Shown here: positions 23,441 to 35,471 of the stretch, one piece after another
Layout of the letters: every line of letters starts with the position of its first letter
Numbering within the stretch: position 1 is the first letter of the stretch
The notes under the pieces: model-generated
Database searches by the model: none
What the model saw: the letters and a program-made list of their open reading frames with translations, nothing else
What the model was told of the DNA's origin: nothing
Program-made: the position numbers and the translations under genes
Assembly: GCA_028583605.1 (NCBI GenBank)
Contig: CM053328.1
Coordinates: 31,603,578-31,667,577, forward strand
Source of the DNA: Dastarcus helophoroides
Taxonomy: Eukaryota > Arthropoda > Insecta > Coleoptera > Bothrideridae
Direction of reading: 5' to 3'
Length of the DNA: 64,000 bases

Positions 23441-24448
23441 CCTCCTGATTAAGAATGTGATAGTTCCTTCCTGTGTATATTAGAAAATAATTTGTTGATT
23501 TTGGTTATGTTTTCAGGTCAAGTGGAAAATAGTCTGTGACAAATGTAGATGCTCATCCAAAGGCTAATGACAGTTATAGAAGATTTAAGTTATCCAAGAG
23601 GTACAAATAGCTTCCCTCATTCGTAAGAGTTCTTTCTCAATTTCTCTTTCATTCAAAATCTACCAAGCTTATGTGCTTTCTATTTATTATACAGTAATGA
23701 TTGTTAAACCATTTATATAATTCTATTAAATCACATCTCTCGCTTAAAAAATTAACAACTATTTTAAATGTAACGGATAAATAAATACAAATTTACACTG
23801 CCTAACAATAAGTAATAAATCTTCTTAAAATTTTATTACCCTGTGGTAATTCTAAGCGTTTATTATTATACTATCCTGTACAACATCCGGAACGATATTG
23901 AAGATAAATTTTTGTTTAATTTGAAAATGTAAACTAAGTAATAACTAATTACTAATTAGTTTAACATTAGTTATTACTTAGTTTACATTTATGAAAATAA
24001 AGAATCTATAACAATGGTATACTCCCCAGCCTAACGTGATAGGTTTAACTGAAACACAAACCAAGAATATTCTGAAATTACGATCCGTGGAAGCTTCCAT
24101 TTTTGATTGCACTTAAATATTTTTAGAAATAAAAATCCGATACCACAAGGTATTTTCAGCTTATCTGCATTTTTACGAATTATAAAATTAATCAATAATA
24201 AGAAAAAACTGGCATAAAGTATCTAGTAAATGCTTCATGCTAAAACTCCCATCGTCAAGACGATGACAAGTAAATATAATAATATCAGCACTTCAATCTA
24301 GTTGAGCTACATCTCGAAGATATTCCCACAGAATGATAAAATTTTAGGACATACTATATAATAATAACTAATTTGTATTATCACAATCCTTAATGTCTGT
24401 GTAAATTATCTAAAATCTAGACTCTCGGCCGTACATACGTTTCTCATA
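23441..24448. other. Downstream region of the Ig/FN3/DB gene, probably including its 3' UTR
   Basis: No gene seen. A perfect 25-bp inverted repeat (23925-23949 and 23966-23990) with a 16-bp spacer lies about 460 bp after the stop codon on the minus strand. AATAAA on the minus strand occurs at 23837-23832. Confidence 0.4.
23925..23990. repeat. Perfect 25-bp inverted repeat with 16-bp spacer
   Basis: The left arm starts AAATGTAAACTAAG and the right arm is its exact complement ending CTTAGTTTACATTT. The arms are entirely A/T-rich but contain six G/C pairs in total, so the pairing is not trivial. Confidence 0.85.
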
Positions 24449-24652
24449 CTAGGGTTTTAATCGTTTGAAACCAGCACCATCCTGTCCCAATTTCAATTCT
24501 TCGTAAAATGTGGGGTCTACCTCCGTTGACATCATCGGGACTTGAAGCTGTTCATTTTTCCATCCTTGATGACCCGAGGATGACGAGACTGCTAATCCGT
24601 TGGCGGCACCATTGGAAATGTTAGCACTAGATTCTGTAGAATTCTGGGGCAC
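24449..24652 (-). CDS. Exon 11: cytoplasmic C-terminus with stop codon
   Basis: The acceptor TTGTGTTCAG ends at 24653. The 67 codons (residues 1105-1171) end with TAG at 24451-24449. The tail is Ser/Asn-rich at first, then has MSTEVDPTFYEEL and ends GFKRLKP. No catalytic domain is present, so signalling, if any, would go through adaptors. The TFYEEL tyrosine is a possible phosphorylation site (inference). A poly(A) signal was not fixed; the nearest minus-strand AATAAA I see downstream is at 23837-23832, about 610 bp after the stop. Confidence 0.9.
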   Translation of the reverse strand: MPQNSTESSANISNGAANGLAVSSSSGHQGWKNEQLQVPMMSTEVDPTFYEELKLGQDGAGFKRLKP

Positions 24653-24777
24653 CTGAACACAATTTGTACAACCTAAATTAGTCATAATTCTTACAAAAGC
24701 TAGGCACAAACGTTCCAATGGTTTTCTGATACTGCTAATCGTTAGTAGAAATAGTCAGTAATATAAAAAAATCGTAC

Positions 24778-25332
24778 CTGTCCATTGTCCATATTTACTT
24801 CCCTTAGATAACTAGGGTTTTCAAATGCAACCCCATTTATGTTCTTCACACCTAGAAGTCTCTTCTTCCTGATGAACCAAACTGTTGCAACTACGATCGC
24901 AGTAACTACAATCAGAGCAGATATAATTGCAATAACTACGCCAGCATGCGAGGAATCATCTCCGTGACTTGCTGCCGAAATGATGTAATTGTCCTCCAAT
25001 GTAAAACGCAAAGGTTGACTTAGAATCGAAGTTCCTTTATGGTTCCCAGCTTTGATGACGCATTCATAAGTACCTCCCTCTTTTAAATTAGAAATAACCA
25101 AAGAAGTCATAGGTGTATCATTATGATATGATTTATTTGCAGCATCGACCAAACGCCAAAATATTCGATAGAGTTCGACCGTGTGAGGATTTTTGAGAGG
25201 CGGATCCCAAGTAATTTTCACCGAGCGGGCATCAATAAAATCAACTTTCAAGTTTTGCGGAGGACCCGGTAATTTCTCTCTGCCCTCGTGGAAACAATTC
25301 ATTATTTGCTTCGTGTAGGAAAGAACACAGAT
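24778..25332 (-). CDS. Exon 10: end of DB module 3, FN3-e, transmembrane helix
   Basis: The acceptor CTTTTTTTAG ends at 25333 and the donor GTACGA follows 24778. Phase is 0 at both ends, 185 codons (residues 920-1104). ICVLSY and NCFHEG finish DB module 3. FN3-e follows: LPGPPQNLKV, ITWDPP, GGTYECVIKAGN. A hydrophobic segment at about residues 1050-1073 (GVVIAIISALIVVTAIVV and following) ends in RKKR, which fixes a type I orientation with the domains outside. The cytoplasmic part contains ENPSYL, an NPxY motif of the kind bound by PTB-domain adaptors. This start was chosen over a nearer AG because only it keeps phase and supplies the DB tail. Confidence 0.93.
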
Positions 25333-26168
25333 CTAAAAAAAGATCACTGATGTAACACAACTGAGTAATATACAAGACAAGATCAACTAATACAGAATTA
25401 TAAATGTGATTATAAAACTTGTTTGATAAGAATTTTTTGTCAGAAGATACAGAAGATACCAAAGGGGTGAGGATAGACTTCTTGAACGTCTTTATCTTCG
25501 TACAAAAAACATTTACAATGTCCAGTTCACTCCAAAAGTTTTAGCAAAATACAGGACATCAGCAGTATTAATGGAGGTTGAGCTAACCCCAAAAGTGGTT
25601 CAATAAAATATATATGCCGATTCAAGAACAGTGGTTACAATACTATTAAAGGCATGTCTTTTAATTAGTTTCACAATATGAGTCTACTAGAAGCAAAACT
25701 GTATTGGAATTTTTAAGTAATCTTTGAGTTAACATCAAAAAACTGTAGCTATTGATTCAACGTAACGTTTTAATTAGTCATATTTTTACGTGATAAGTAC
25801 GTGTTACTCTGGTTTAAACAACATTTTTTTTTCTTCCAAATTTGTTAATTTTTCCAAAAATTAAAAAAAAAATATTGCAAATACAGATTTCTGCAAGTGG
25901 AAAATGGAAATACAGATTTTTGCGATGTATTATTCTCACCAAATATTGCTCTTTGCTTTTGAATTCTTGTGGAGATAGTTAGCCATGGTAGTTATTATAA
26001 AATTTACATGCAAAGCTCAGTTCTCGAAAATTTTGCAAGTGTGGAATTTCGCTTCTAGTGTAACTCATATTTAAAGAAAGATCTTCCCTTCTAAGAAATA
26101 CAGTCAGCATTGTGAACAACGAGAAGTTCGGAATAGCAAAATAATCAGTAGATAGAAAATATAGTTAC

Positions 26169-26722
26169 CTTGTTATTTAGAATCGGTTGCCCCCTGCACC
26201 AGTCCAAACATCTTCTCGGTACATCGGATTGAGCGCAACAGTTTCTGTGGTCTGAACCATCTGCGGCACATTTCATCAACTTATCAAAATCATTTGCACA
26301 TTCCAACTTATTTATCACAGCATCTATATCTAAATAAAACGAACAAGCATCCATACAAGCTGATGTGACGTTTTGCTCAATACAGCACTGTGTCACATTA
26401 TTAACAGCAGCAATGTTCCTGATTCTAACAGAGACTGGTCTGGTATCTCTTCCAAAAGCATTCTCAGCGTGACAATAGTAATCGCCGACATCTAAATTCG
26501 TTATCTGCTTAATTGTGAGGTGCATCACATATTTATCTACTTCGCCTTTCACAGGTCCTGTAAAAATGTCATACTTTCCACCTTGTATGACTGGTGATCT
26601 TTCCTCGTGATTTTTCCAAAATATCATTTTGGGTTCAGGCTGAGCTTCTACTTTGCATTCCAGGGTAACTGAATCGCCTAAAGCGGCCATTGTAATACCA
26701 CTTGCGTGAATGTGAGGACCAT
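26169..26722 (-). CDS. Exon 9: Ig-like domain 2 and most of DB module 3
   Basis: The acceptor TTTACAG ends at 26723 and the donor GTAACT follows 26169. Two leading bases complete the His codon, and 184 codons follow (residues 736-919). Ig2 is canonical: SVTLECKV, then IFWKN with the core tryptophan, then LDVGDYYCHAENAFG. A short linker leads to DB module 3 from residue 847, with CC, CMDAC, LEC, MKC, NCC and CLDWC. The last two cysteines come from the next exon. The domain order Ig then DB in one exon suggests the DB repeats were duplicated separately from FN3. Confidence 0.93.
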
Positions 26723-26922
26723 CTGTAAATTTAAAATTCAAAGTACCAAAAAAATTGTATGTCATATTAAATCTCAAAAACCTTGTTTGGTTAAAGCGCT
26801 GATGTATATGGCGCAGCTTTAGGATTGAACTTGTCACTACAGTAGTTTGCTCACAATAGTGCACAAAGATTTCAATTGTATGCTGAACTTTCCTCGCTTT
26901 GAGTAAGAGCTTTTATACTTAC

Positions 26923-27169
26923 GACTAATTGTTATTTTTCTGGAAGCTTGCATGGGAGTTCCATAACCATTATCGGCATAGCAAGATATCTGATCCATGT
27001 CTCTTGTAACATTATGTATTACAGTAACCATATGTCTTGTAGTATCTTGCCTGACTAGTCTCCCAGATACATATAGAGAAATAGTTGGCATAGGTGTTCC
27101 CATTGCAATACATAATATCGTCATACTGCTGCCTTCTATGACTAGATTTATAGGATGTACAGTTGGAGG
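26923..27169 (-). CDS. Exon 8: Ig-like domain 1
   Basis: The acceptor TGTTTTCAG ends at 27170 and the donor GTAAGT follows 26923. Phase is 0 in and 1 out, 82 codons (residues 653-734). PPTVHPINLVIEGSS leads to the first Ig cysteine in MTILCIAMG. The second is in QISCYADNGYG, preceded by a short D-M-D turn in place of the usual DxG. The C-strand tryptophan is not evident (ISLYVSG is in its place), so this is a slightly divergent I-set or C2-type domain. The final split His codon joins it to Ig2. Confidence 0.92.
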
Positions 27170-30000
27170 CTGAAAACATAAGGAATAGAAAAATAAAACT
27201 GAAAAAGCGACTGCAAGTGCTCAACAGCAACGGTTATACCCAACAAACTTCCAAATACTTGGACAAATGTAACAGAAAGGAATGATGGAATCTTTACAAG
27301 ATTCCGAGTTGAGAAGCAAGGACTACTTTGGACATTACGTGATTTTTTTTAGTATGGGCTATCCAGTGAACTTAAATTTCAGATATTTCGGATACGGGAT
27401 TAGATGATAATTATATGGTAGCTTTCACCGTCCACTGAAACTTTAGGTCAATGCCTTGAGCTTTCAACGACACTATGGGCCCAGTACAAGAGGATTCGAA
27501 ACCTTGGACGAACAATGTGCATGGCGCCCTGGTCAATAATACCATTGCTACTCTTTACGTTATGCATAAATTTACAGCGCTTTTTTAAAATAGGGAAGCT
27601 GATTTAACTCTAAAACTCCGGCAAGCATATCTATTAGTTTCTGAAACTTATTTATTTTCAACTCGATATTTCGACTTTAACCCTACCATTGATTGTTTAG
27701 GTCGAGTTTTTATTTCAAAATTTGGACTTTCTTTTAAAAATTTAAATTAAATGCTCGCCTTTAAGTTTTGTACTAAAATTTCGATTTCAAATTTAATTTA
27801 ATATTATCCACAGTAAGCGAATTAAAAAAAATTAAAGAATATTTTTGCAAATTTTGATTTATTTTTTTTTCTGTTTATTTAATTTATATAATTTTTTTAT
27901 TTAATTTATATTTTTGCGAAAAATTCTGCCTATTCTCAAAGATTTCAAATATTCGAAATTTGGATTGTAAATTCAAAGGGCCAAATTTTATCACAAAATG
28001 TGTGCTTACTTCAAAACTCAAAACCCAAAACTGGACTTTTCTAATGTTTTGATTCTTTTGCAAAATTAATTTCGAAATCAAAGAATGCTTTCCATATGTT
28101 ATGCATTTTTCAGACAACTTGTAGCGTATCTGCACACTTCCGAATATTTAGTCAAAATAAAAAAAACCTTTATTTTACTTTTTTCACTTTATACTCCAAA
28201 TTTTCAGCTTTTGGCATTTTTTAAAAATGGTAATAACGAAATTTTGATTTCGTTCTGTACATTTCACATCTAACCATAAGACAGAAAACTTCAAAATTTT
28301 GCCTTTAATTTTGAAATATCGATTATTTCTTTTATGTGAAATTTAAGCCTTTCAAAATTTTTTGAAATGTCACTTCCACTTTCATCCTTTTTATCAACAT
28401 TTTGGCTTTCGAGAAATTTTAACTTTTAGGGTTTTTGACTTTTCTTTTAAGATCATGGACTCTATTTCAAAAATTAAAGTTTTATTTTTCAAAATTTTGA
28501 CTTGAATTTAAAATTTAAATGTTTGTTGATGGTTTTAACTTTTTTGCATAAATTCGACTTTCATCTGGAGATTGTTATCGTTTATTTATTCTTTTTTTCT
28601 TTTTGATGCCAATATGGAGATATTTTTTAAGAAAATTATAAATTTTCTAAAAATTCAGACATTTAGTTTTTATGCAAGTAGAATACAACCTAGACTTCAT
28701 GCAGCTTTCCAGGCATCATAGGTAGCTGAACTACCAACATTTGAAACACTGCTACCTAGCAAAGGGGTTGGTCTCTAGGAAAGTTCCCAGAAGACAAGGA
28801 TTCTAATGCACAGACCAATACGTTGATTCTTTAGTACTTTCTTGACGGAACATTTGTTAGCATTCGAGTTGGATATACCAAACTGACGAGATCTAACAAG
28901 ATCGAAACCAATCTTTGATTTCCAAACTTCACATCTATTGGTCTGTGCATTAGAATTTAGTTTTTACTCATTTTATATAAAGCTGGAATTTAAACTCATA
29001 AATTTACCAGGGATTTTGCCTTTTGTTTTCGAAATGTGTTTCTCGATCTCAAAACTTCGCGTTCTATAAATTTTAAATGTAAACTTGTAAACGATGATCT
29101 CTTTTATGATGAATTATGTTTTTTTTATTAGAATTTTCAAATAATTTCCTAACATTTATCTCTCACGTTTTACTTTTTGACTTTACACTCAAAATTTTGA
29201 CATTTATTTATCATTTTTGTTTTATATTGCAAAGATTTCGAAGTTAGTCTTTTTTTTTATAAGAACTGCTTCCGAAAACTCACCTCTTTATCAGTGAATT
29301 TGATTGCAAGATTTGTTTACTTTCATCTCCAAATATGGAAATTGTTCGATATTTTGAGAATATTTTAAAAGGAAAGCACAGGTTTCCTTAAAATTATTCA
29401 TAATTATTTCGAAATTTATGGTGTTAATTAGTATGCCTTTTTTTCTAACATTTCAGCTTTAAACTTAAAATTTCAATGATTACAGCTTTTTCAAAATTTT
29501 ACTCTATTCTTTTATATCTATTTTGAGTTTTGTAATAAAACTTCAAACTCTTTTTTTGAAATTTTGACCATAATATCAAAATCTAACTTTTTTCTTTAAA
29601 ATTTTTCTATTAACTCAATAAACTCAAAATGTTTTTATTAAATTCGACATCAATTTTGTTCAATTATGTTCATTTGGAAATACGGCAAAATTTCCATAAT
29701 TCCATTTTCTCAAAGAAAAATTACATAAATTTTAAACTTTTTTTTCAAAATTTCGATTTTTTTTACCGTATTTTGATTTTTATAAACATTTATCGAAATT
29801 TCGAGTTTATTCTCTATATTTGTTCTTCATATTAAAAAATTGTCAAAATTTCGGGAATTACACTTTTTTGCGCAAAAATATGTTAAAATAGATTTTCATT
29901 TTTTTTGTAAAAAGTTAATTTTTGTTGTTGCGTAATTTCAACTTTTTCGTAAGTTTTTTAAATAAGATATTTTCATTATTTGGCCGTTTCGATACTTTTT
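27170..30000. other. Intron sequence: filler, T-rich polarity
   Basis: The first part (27170-27600) looks like ordinary intron. From 27620 it is T-rich filler. A repeat insertion sits at 28670-28970 (separate entry). No nested gene seen. Confidence 0.5.
28670..28970. mobile_element. MITE-like repeat with 20-bp inverted repeat, copy 1
   Basis: TTCTAATGCACAGACCAATA at about 28800-28819 is exactly inverted at about 28936-28955. The segment shares words in the same order with 34286-34650: CAAGTAGAATACAACCTA, CTACCAACA, TCTAGGAAAGT, GTTGGATATACCAAACTGA and CGAAACC. The repeat family therefore exists at least twice in this intron. Confidence 0.55.
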
Positions 30001-30019
30001 GAAAATTCATTGTTCTCTT

Positions 30020-33000
30020 AAAAAAATTGTTTCAAGAAATTTTCCATTTTGTCGTAGCATTCTAGTAAAAATCTCCTTTTGTCCTTCGTTATTATTTTGA
30101 TTTTTCTTTTTTTGAAAAAATATTAAGAGATTTTTCAATATTTGGTTTTCCCACAAATTTCCAAATAATTTTCTTAAAATTTCAAACTTTTTCTTAAAAT
30201 TTTCCATTATTTGTGCAAAAATATTTTACCAAATACACCTTTTGGTGAAAATTTGGGAGAAATTTCACTTTCTTTGGTCGTAAGAATTTAATTTTTGGGA
30301 AATTTTTGAAATAAGGTTTTCCAGTTTTTCAGTTTCGACTTTTTCTCGAAATGTCGTTCTTGAGCCTAAAAAATTGTTGAAATTTGAACCTTTTTCATTA
30401 AAATTTTAGAGAAATTTAGAATGGAATTTCATGTTTTTATTCGACTTTTTTCTAGAAAATTTGACTCAAAAAAACTGAAATTTCTGGGTTCTCAAAATTT
30501 CGCCCCTGTTTTTGTTTGAAAAAATATATTTTAAACAAATTTTAAGCTTGTTACCTATTTAATTCATTTTGTCGAAATTTGGCTTCTTCGTAAAATATCA
30601 AATTTTCTGCATTTAAGTTTAATTTTTCAAATTTTCGCATGTGCGCCTGTTTCCCAAAATTTCAGTTTTTTCTTCAGATGTCGTTTTTCCTCTAATGAAA
30701 CAATTATTAAAATTTCGACTTTTTCAGAAAAAAGAATTGTGTAAAAAAACTGTTCAAAGCAATTTCGAATATTTTTGTGAGATTTCAACATTTTTCAAAC
30801 ATTCAAATTTTCTAGCAAAATTTAAATTTCCTTTTCAGATTAAAAAATTGTTTCAAGAAATTTTCCATTTTGTCGTAAAATTCTAGTAAAAATCTTCCTT
30901 TTTTGTTCGCTATTATTTTGATTTTCCTTTTTTTAAAAAAATATTAAAAGATTTTTCAATATTTGGTTTTTCCTACAAATTTCCAACTAATTTTCTTAAA
31001 ATTTTAAACTTTTTTTAAAAATTTTCCAATATTTGTGCAAAAATGTTTTATCAAATTCACCTTTTGGCGAAAATTTGGCCGAAATTTCGCTTTCTTTAGT
31101 CGTAAGAACTGAACTCTTTAAAAAATTTTTGAAATAAGGTTTTCCAGTCTTTCAAAGTTTCGACTTTTTCTCGAAATGTCGTTCTTGAGCCTAACAAAAT
31201 TGTTGAAATTTGTACCTTTTTTATAAAAATGTTAGAGAAATTTAGAATGGAATTTTCATTATTTCATTCGACTTTTTTTTAAAAAATTTGACTTAAAAAC
31301 ACTGAAATTTCTGGGTTCTCAAAATTTCGACACCGTTTTTGTTTGAAAAAATATTTTTTTAACAAAATTTAAGCTTTTTCAGAAAAAAGTTTTGTGTAAA
31401 AAGAACTGTTCAAAAGAATTTCGAATATTTTTGTGAGATTTCAACATTTTTCAAAAATTCAAATTTTCTAGCAAAATTTAGATTTCTTTTTTAGATTAAA
31501 AAATTGTTTCAGGAAATTTTCCAATTTGTTGTAAAATTCTAGTAAAAATCTTCTTTTTTCGTTTACTATTATTTTGATTTTTCTTTTTTTGAAAAAATAT
31601 AAAGAGATTTTTCAATATTTGGTTTTTCCTACAAATTTCCAAATAATTTTCTTAAAATGTCAAATTTTTATTAAAATTTTCCATTATTTGTGCAAACATT
31701 TTTTAACAAATACACCTTTTGGTGAAAATTTGGCCAACATTTCGCTTTCTTTGGTCGTAAAAACTAATTTTTGGGAAATTTTTGAAATAAGGTTTTCCAG
31801 TTTTTCAAAGTTTCAACTTTGTCTCGAGATGTCTTGCGCCTTAAAAAATTGTTGAAATTTGAACATTTTTCATAACAATTTAGGAGAAATTTAGAATGGA
31901 ATTTTCATGTTTTCATTCGACTTTTTTCTAGAAAATTTGACTTAAAAAAAACTGAAATTACTGGTTTCTCAAAATTTCGATCCCGTTTTTGTTTAAAAAT
32001 ATATATTTTTAACAAAATTTAAGCTTTTTAACGATTTCACTCATTTTGTCGAAATTTCGCTTCTTCGTAAAATATAAAATTTCCTGCATGTTTGCTTGAG
32101 GTGTCGTTTTTCCTGTAATAAAACAATTTTTAAAATTTCGACTTTTTCAGAAAAAAGTTTTATGTAAAAAACTGTTTAAAGGAATTTCGAATATTTTTGT
32201 GATTTCAACATTTTTCAAAAATTCAAATTTTATAACAAAATTTAGATTTCTTTTTTAGATTAAAAAAATGTTTCAAGAAATTTTCGATTTTGTCGCCAAA
32301 TTCTAGTAAAAATCTCTTTTTTTATTTCGCTATCATTTTGATTTTTCTTTTTTTGAAAACATGTTAAGAGATTTTCTCAATATTTGGTTTTTCCTATAAT
32401 TTCGAAATAATTTTCTAAACATTTCAAACTTTTTCTTAAAATTTCCCGTTATTTGTGCAAAAATATTTTATCAAATACACCTTTTGGTGAAAATTTGGCC
32501 GAAATTTCGCTTTCTTTGGTCGTAAGAATTTAGCTTTTTGGGAAATTTTTGAAATAAGGTTTTCCAGTTTTTCAAAGTTTCGACTTTTTCTCGAAATGTC
32601 GTTCTTGGGCCTAAAAAAATTGTTGAAATTTTAACCTTTTTCATAAAAGTTTTGGAGAAATTTAGAATGGAATTTTCCTATCTTCATTCAAAATTTCGAC
32701 TTTCTACTAGAAAATTTCACTTAAAAAAACTGAAATTTCTGAATTTTCTAAATTTCTACCCCGTTTTTGTTTGAAAAAATATGTTTTTTTAGCAAAATTT
32801 ACTCTTTTTAGCGATTTAACTCATTTTGCCGAAATTTCGCTTATTTATAAAATATCAAGTTCCTTCTTCATGATGGACTCTTCTTGTTGGTCGGAAACAT
32901 TATGTTTATTAATTTTATTTAACATTTCTACGACCCAAGTTTCCTGCATTTTTGTTTAATTTTTCAAATTTTCGCATGCTCGCCTGTTTACAAAATTTCC

Positions 33001-33180
33001 ATTTTTTCTGAAGATGTCATTTTTGTTCTAATAAAACAATTATTAAAATTTCGAATTTTCTAGAAAAGGGTCTTGTGTAAAAAACTGTTTAAAGGAATTT
33101 CGAATATTTTCGTGAGATTTCAATATTTTTCGAAAAATTCAAATTTTCTAGCAAAATTTAGATTTCTTTTTTAGATTTCT
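30020..33180. repeat. Tandem array of four long AT-rich monomers
   Basis: The landmark TTGTTTCAAGAAATTTTCC (with small changes) recurs at about 30023, 30848, 31504 and 32268. A second landmark, AAATAAGGTTTTCCAG, recurs near 30311, 31133, 31786 and 32549. The spacing is therefore about 820, 655 and 763 bp. The shorter second unit lacks about 160 bp that the others have (the region with TTCGTAAAATAT). The last unit holds a small insertion at 32866-32937. Confidence 0.8.
32866..32937. mobile_element. Short insertion related to the 2903-3074 snap-back element
   Basis: CAAGTT flanks it on both sides. Its content (TGATGG, then GTCGGAAACATTATG and TTTATTAATTTTATTTAACA, ending CGACCCAA) matches one arm of the insertion at 2903-3074 read from its right end. 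This shows a second member of that family. Confidence 0.5.
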
Positions 33181-33264
33181 CAATGTTTGATTTTTCTAAA
33201 TTATTGTAATTTTTGTATTCTCTTCAAAATCCTCTCGAAATTATAAGATTTTTTTTCTATTTTT

Positions 33265-33475
33265 TATGTTTTTGGTGGAACAGACTGGTCCTTCAAAAAT
33301 TGAAATATAAATTTTGTAAGAAATTTAGTATCTCTTTGAAGATGATAGCTTGGCTGTTGAAACGCGTTAGAGCAACCTTTGTTGTATTTTTTAATCTTTA
33401 TTGGTTTTAGGAAACAATTTTTGTATTTCAATTTTTAAATATAACCAAGGACCAGTCTGTTCCACCAAAAAAATA
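33265..33475 (+). repeat. Hammerhead-bearing repeat, single copy, core mutated
   Basis: It begins TTGGTGGAACAGACTGGTCC, loses part of the left arm, then has CTCT, TTGAAGA (core C changed to T), GATAGC-TTG-GCTGTT, GAAAC and GCGTTAGAGCAACC. It ends CAGTCTGTTCCACCAAA. The terminal words GGTGGAACAGACTGG and CAGTCTGTTCCACC are inverted repeats. Confidence 0.75.
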
Positions 33476-33485
33476 AATAAATAAA

Positions 33486-33590
33486 TTGGGCCCCCTGAAA
33501 CCAAGAACGATTAAAAAACACAAAAACCTTTGTGGTGTTTTTCAATCTTTCTTCGATTTCAGGGAAGAAGATTTGTATTTCAATATTAAT
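33486..33590. repeat. Fold-back remnant of the hammerhead-bearing repeat
   Basis: CCCCTGAAACCAAGAACG and an inverted CTTCGATTTCAGGG flank a short centre; the ribozyme core is deleted. It sits beside the copy at 33265-33475. Confidence 0.6.
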
Positions 33591-35278
33591 TATGAGTTGT
33601 TCTAAAAAAATCTCAAATTTTACTTGTTCATGTTTTGTCAAAACGTCATTTTTAATTTTAATGTCTACATTTTCTAAGCGATTCTGACTTTCTGTGAAAA
33701 TATCAATTTCAACTTCCAAATTTGTTTTTTTTTTCCTGGAGACTTTGAGAGAAAGCTTTGAGAAACCAATCGTTTTCCGTGGGCTCTTTTCGAAACTTTG
33801 ACTTTATTTTTGGATCATTCTCACTTTTACATCTTATATTTGAACGCTGTTTTTTTCTATCTACTTTTTTTGAACCATAATTAGATATATTTTAAGCTTT
33901 TAATTTGATCCATTCAAAATTTTTGATTATATACTTGAATGTTTATTAATTAACATTCCATTTCTGCGACGCAGTTTGAAAATTATGAAATTTTTTTTAA
34001 TGAACGTTGACAATATTCTAAAACATATTGAAATATAACTACGTGAAGAATATAAACTTGAACTTTCAAGAATGTCATTAAATACTGATTACGGGTTCTT
34101 GAAGTTCTAGGATATTTCTTTTAAATTTCCTGCTTATGATATCAATTTTATTTCTTTATTTATTTATTTATTTACTTATTTAAGCTTGATTACAAACTCA
34201 ATATTTGGGTTATTATGGACATTTTATTCTGTTATCAAATGGTTGATTTTAATATTTAAATTTCAGTTTTTTTTCGAAATTGTAATGCAAGCAGAATGCA
34301 ACCTATACTGCACTGCAGTATTCAGCCCTCTAAGCGTGTATAGTGGATCATATGCAGCCGGACTACCAACAGTTGAACCACAAATGCTTAGCAAAGCGCT
34401 TGCTTTCTAGGAAAGTCCTAGAAGAGTAGATTCTAAAGCACAGTTTTAAACATTTATCAGCATTGTAATTTGGAGACCAAAGACCGATTTATTTCTTATT
34501 AGATCTCGCCAGTTTGGCCAATAAATTGCTAACAAATGCATTCCAGTTGGATATACCAAACTGAGGAGAATTAATAAAATCGAAACCGATCTTTGGTTTC
34601 ATAACTCCCAATCAGATTAATGTTCAAACCTCTTTGTCTGTGCTTATTTTTAGTTTAAATTGTTACAAATTTTAAGGTCTTTCAAAGTTATTTTTCTAGT
34701 AACTGAGCATTTTTAATGTCTACCTTATTTTTAAAATTTAAACTGAAATTTTTTATTTTCGATGTTTTTTTTTGTTCGAAATTTGCTCTTACATTTTGAA
34801 ATTTTTACTTTGTTCTCGGACTTTAGATTCATTATTTTGTTCAAACCTTCGACCTTAACATCAAAATTTCGAAATTTTCCACTTAAAAAATTTACAATCT
34901 GTCTTTTAAATTATAAAGGTAAAAAAGTCAGAGGTAACTTACGAATTCATGGTAATAGATGTTTATGAGCATTTACGTAGAAAGCTGTTAATTTGAAACT
35001 AATATTTTCAAAAATTTCGGAAAAATGTACGAGAAACGAACCTGGTTTATACGGTACAACAAATAAAAATTATGTTACTTTACTAGAAGGGATGTACCTT
35101 TTACCTTTTGCAAAAAATATTGACAGTCTTTGCTACTGTCTTGCATTTTATATATAATTAAGTACAAACTAACGTCGAATATATTTATATGCACAGTTTC
35201 AAAAAAAAAAAATAATAATAATAACGAAGTACGTTTTTGTGTCACTTGAAAGTGATACAAAAGTAAGCTAAAACTTAC
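33591..35278. other. Intron sequence: filler and a second MITE-like repeat
   Basis: T-rich filler surrounds the repeat copy at about 34286-34650. No nested gene. Confidence 0.45.
34286..34650. mobile_element. MITE-like repeat, copy 2
   Basis: It shares an ordered series of words with 28670-28970 (GCAGAATGCAACCTA, ACTACCAACA, TCTAGGAAAGTCC, AGTTGGATATACCAAACTGA, AAATCGAAACC). The terminal pairing seen in copy 1 is here reduced to AAGCACAG and CTGTGCTT. It is longer and more diverged. Confidence 0.5.
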
Positions 35279-35471
35279 CTCCACAAATGCGGGATAAGCT
35301 GGATCAGTCCATGCTATCAAAGTTTCAGAAGGCATGCTAGCACCATTTGATGTCACTGCGGTAACATATACTATATACTGGGTATTTGGACTCAAATTAG
35401 ATATCATATGTGACGTAACCGTAGTGTTAATTATCTGGAATTTTTCTTCAGATGTCGATTTATGATACAAA
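35279..35471 (-). CDS. Exon 7: second half of FN3-d
   Basis: The acceptor TTGTTTCAG ends at 35472 and the donor GTAAGT follows 35279. One leading base completes the Ser codon, and 64 codons follow (residues 589-652). It reads YHKSTSEEKF, then ISNLSPNTQYIVYVTAVT and SNGASMPSE, the E-F and F-G segments of FN3. The exon ends in phase 0 after PAFVE and joins to PPTVHP at the start of Ig1, a normal inter-domain linker. The 8.1-kb intron that follows contains a tandem AT-rich array. Confidence 0.92.
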
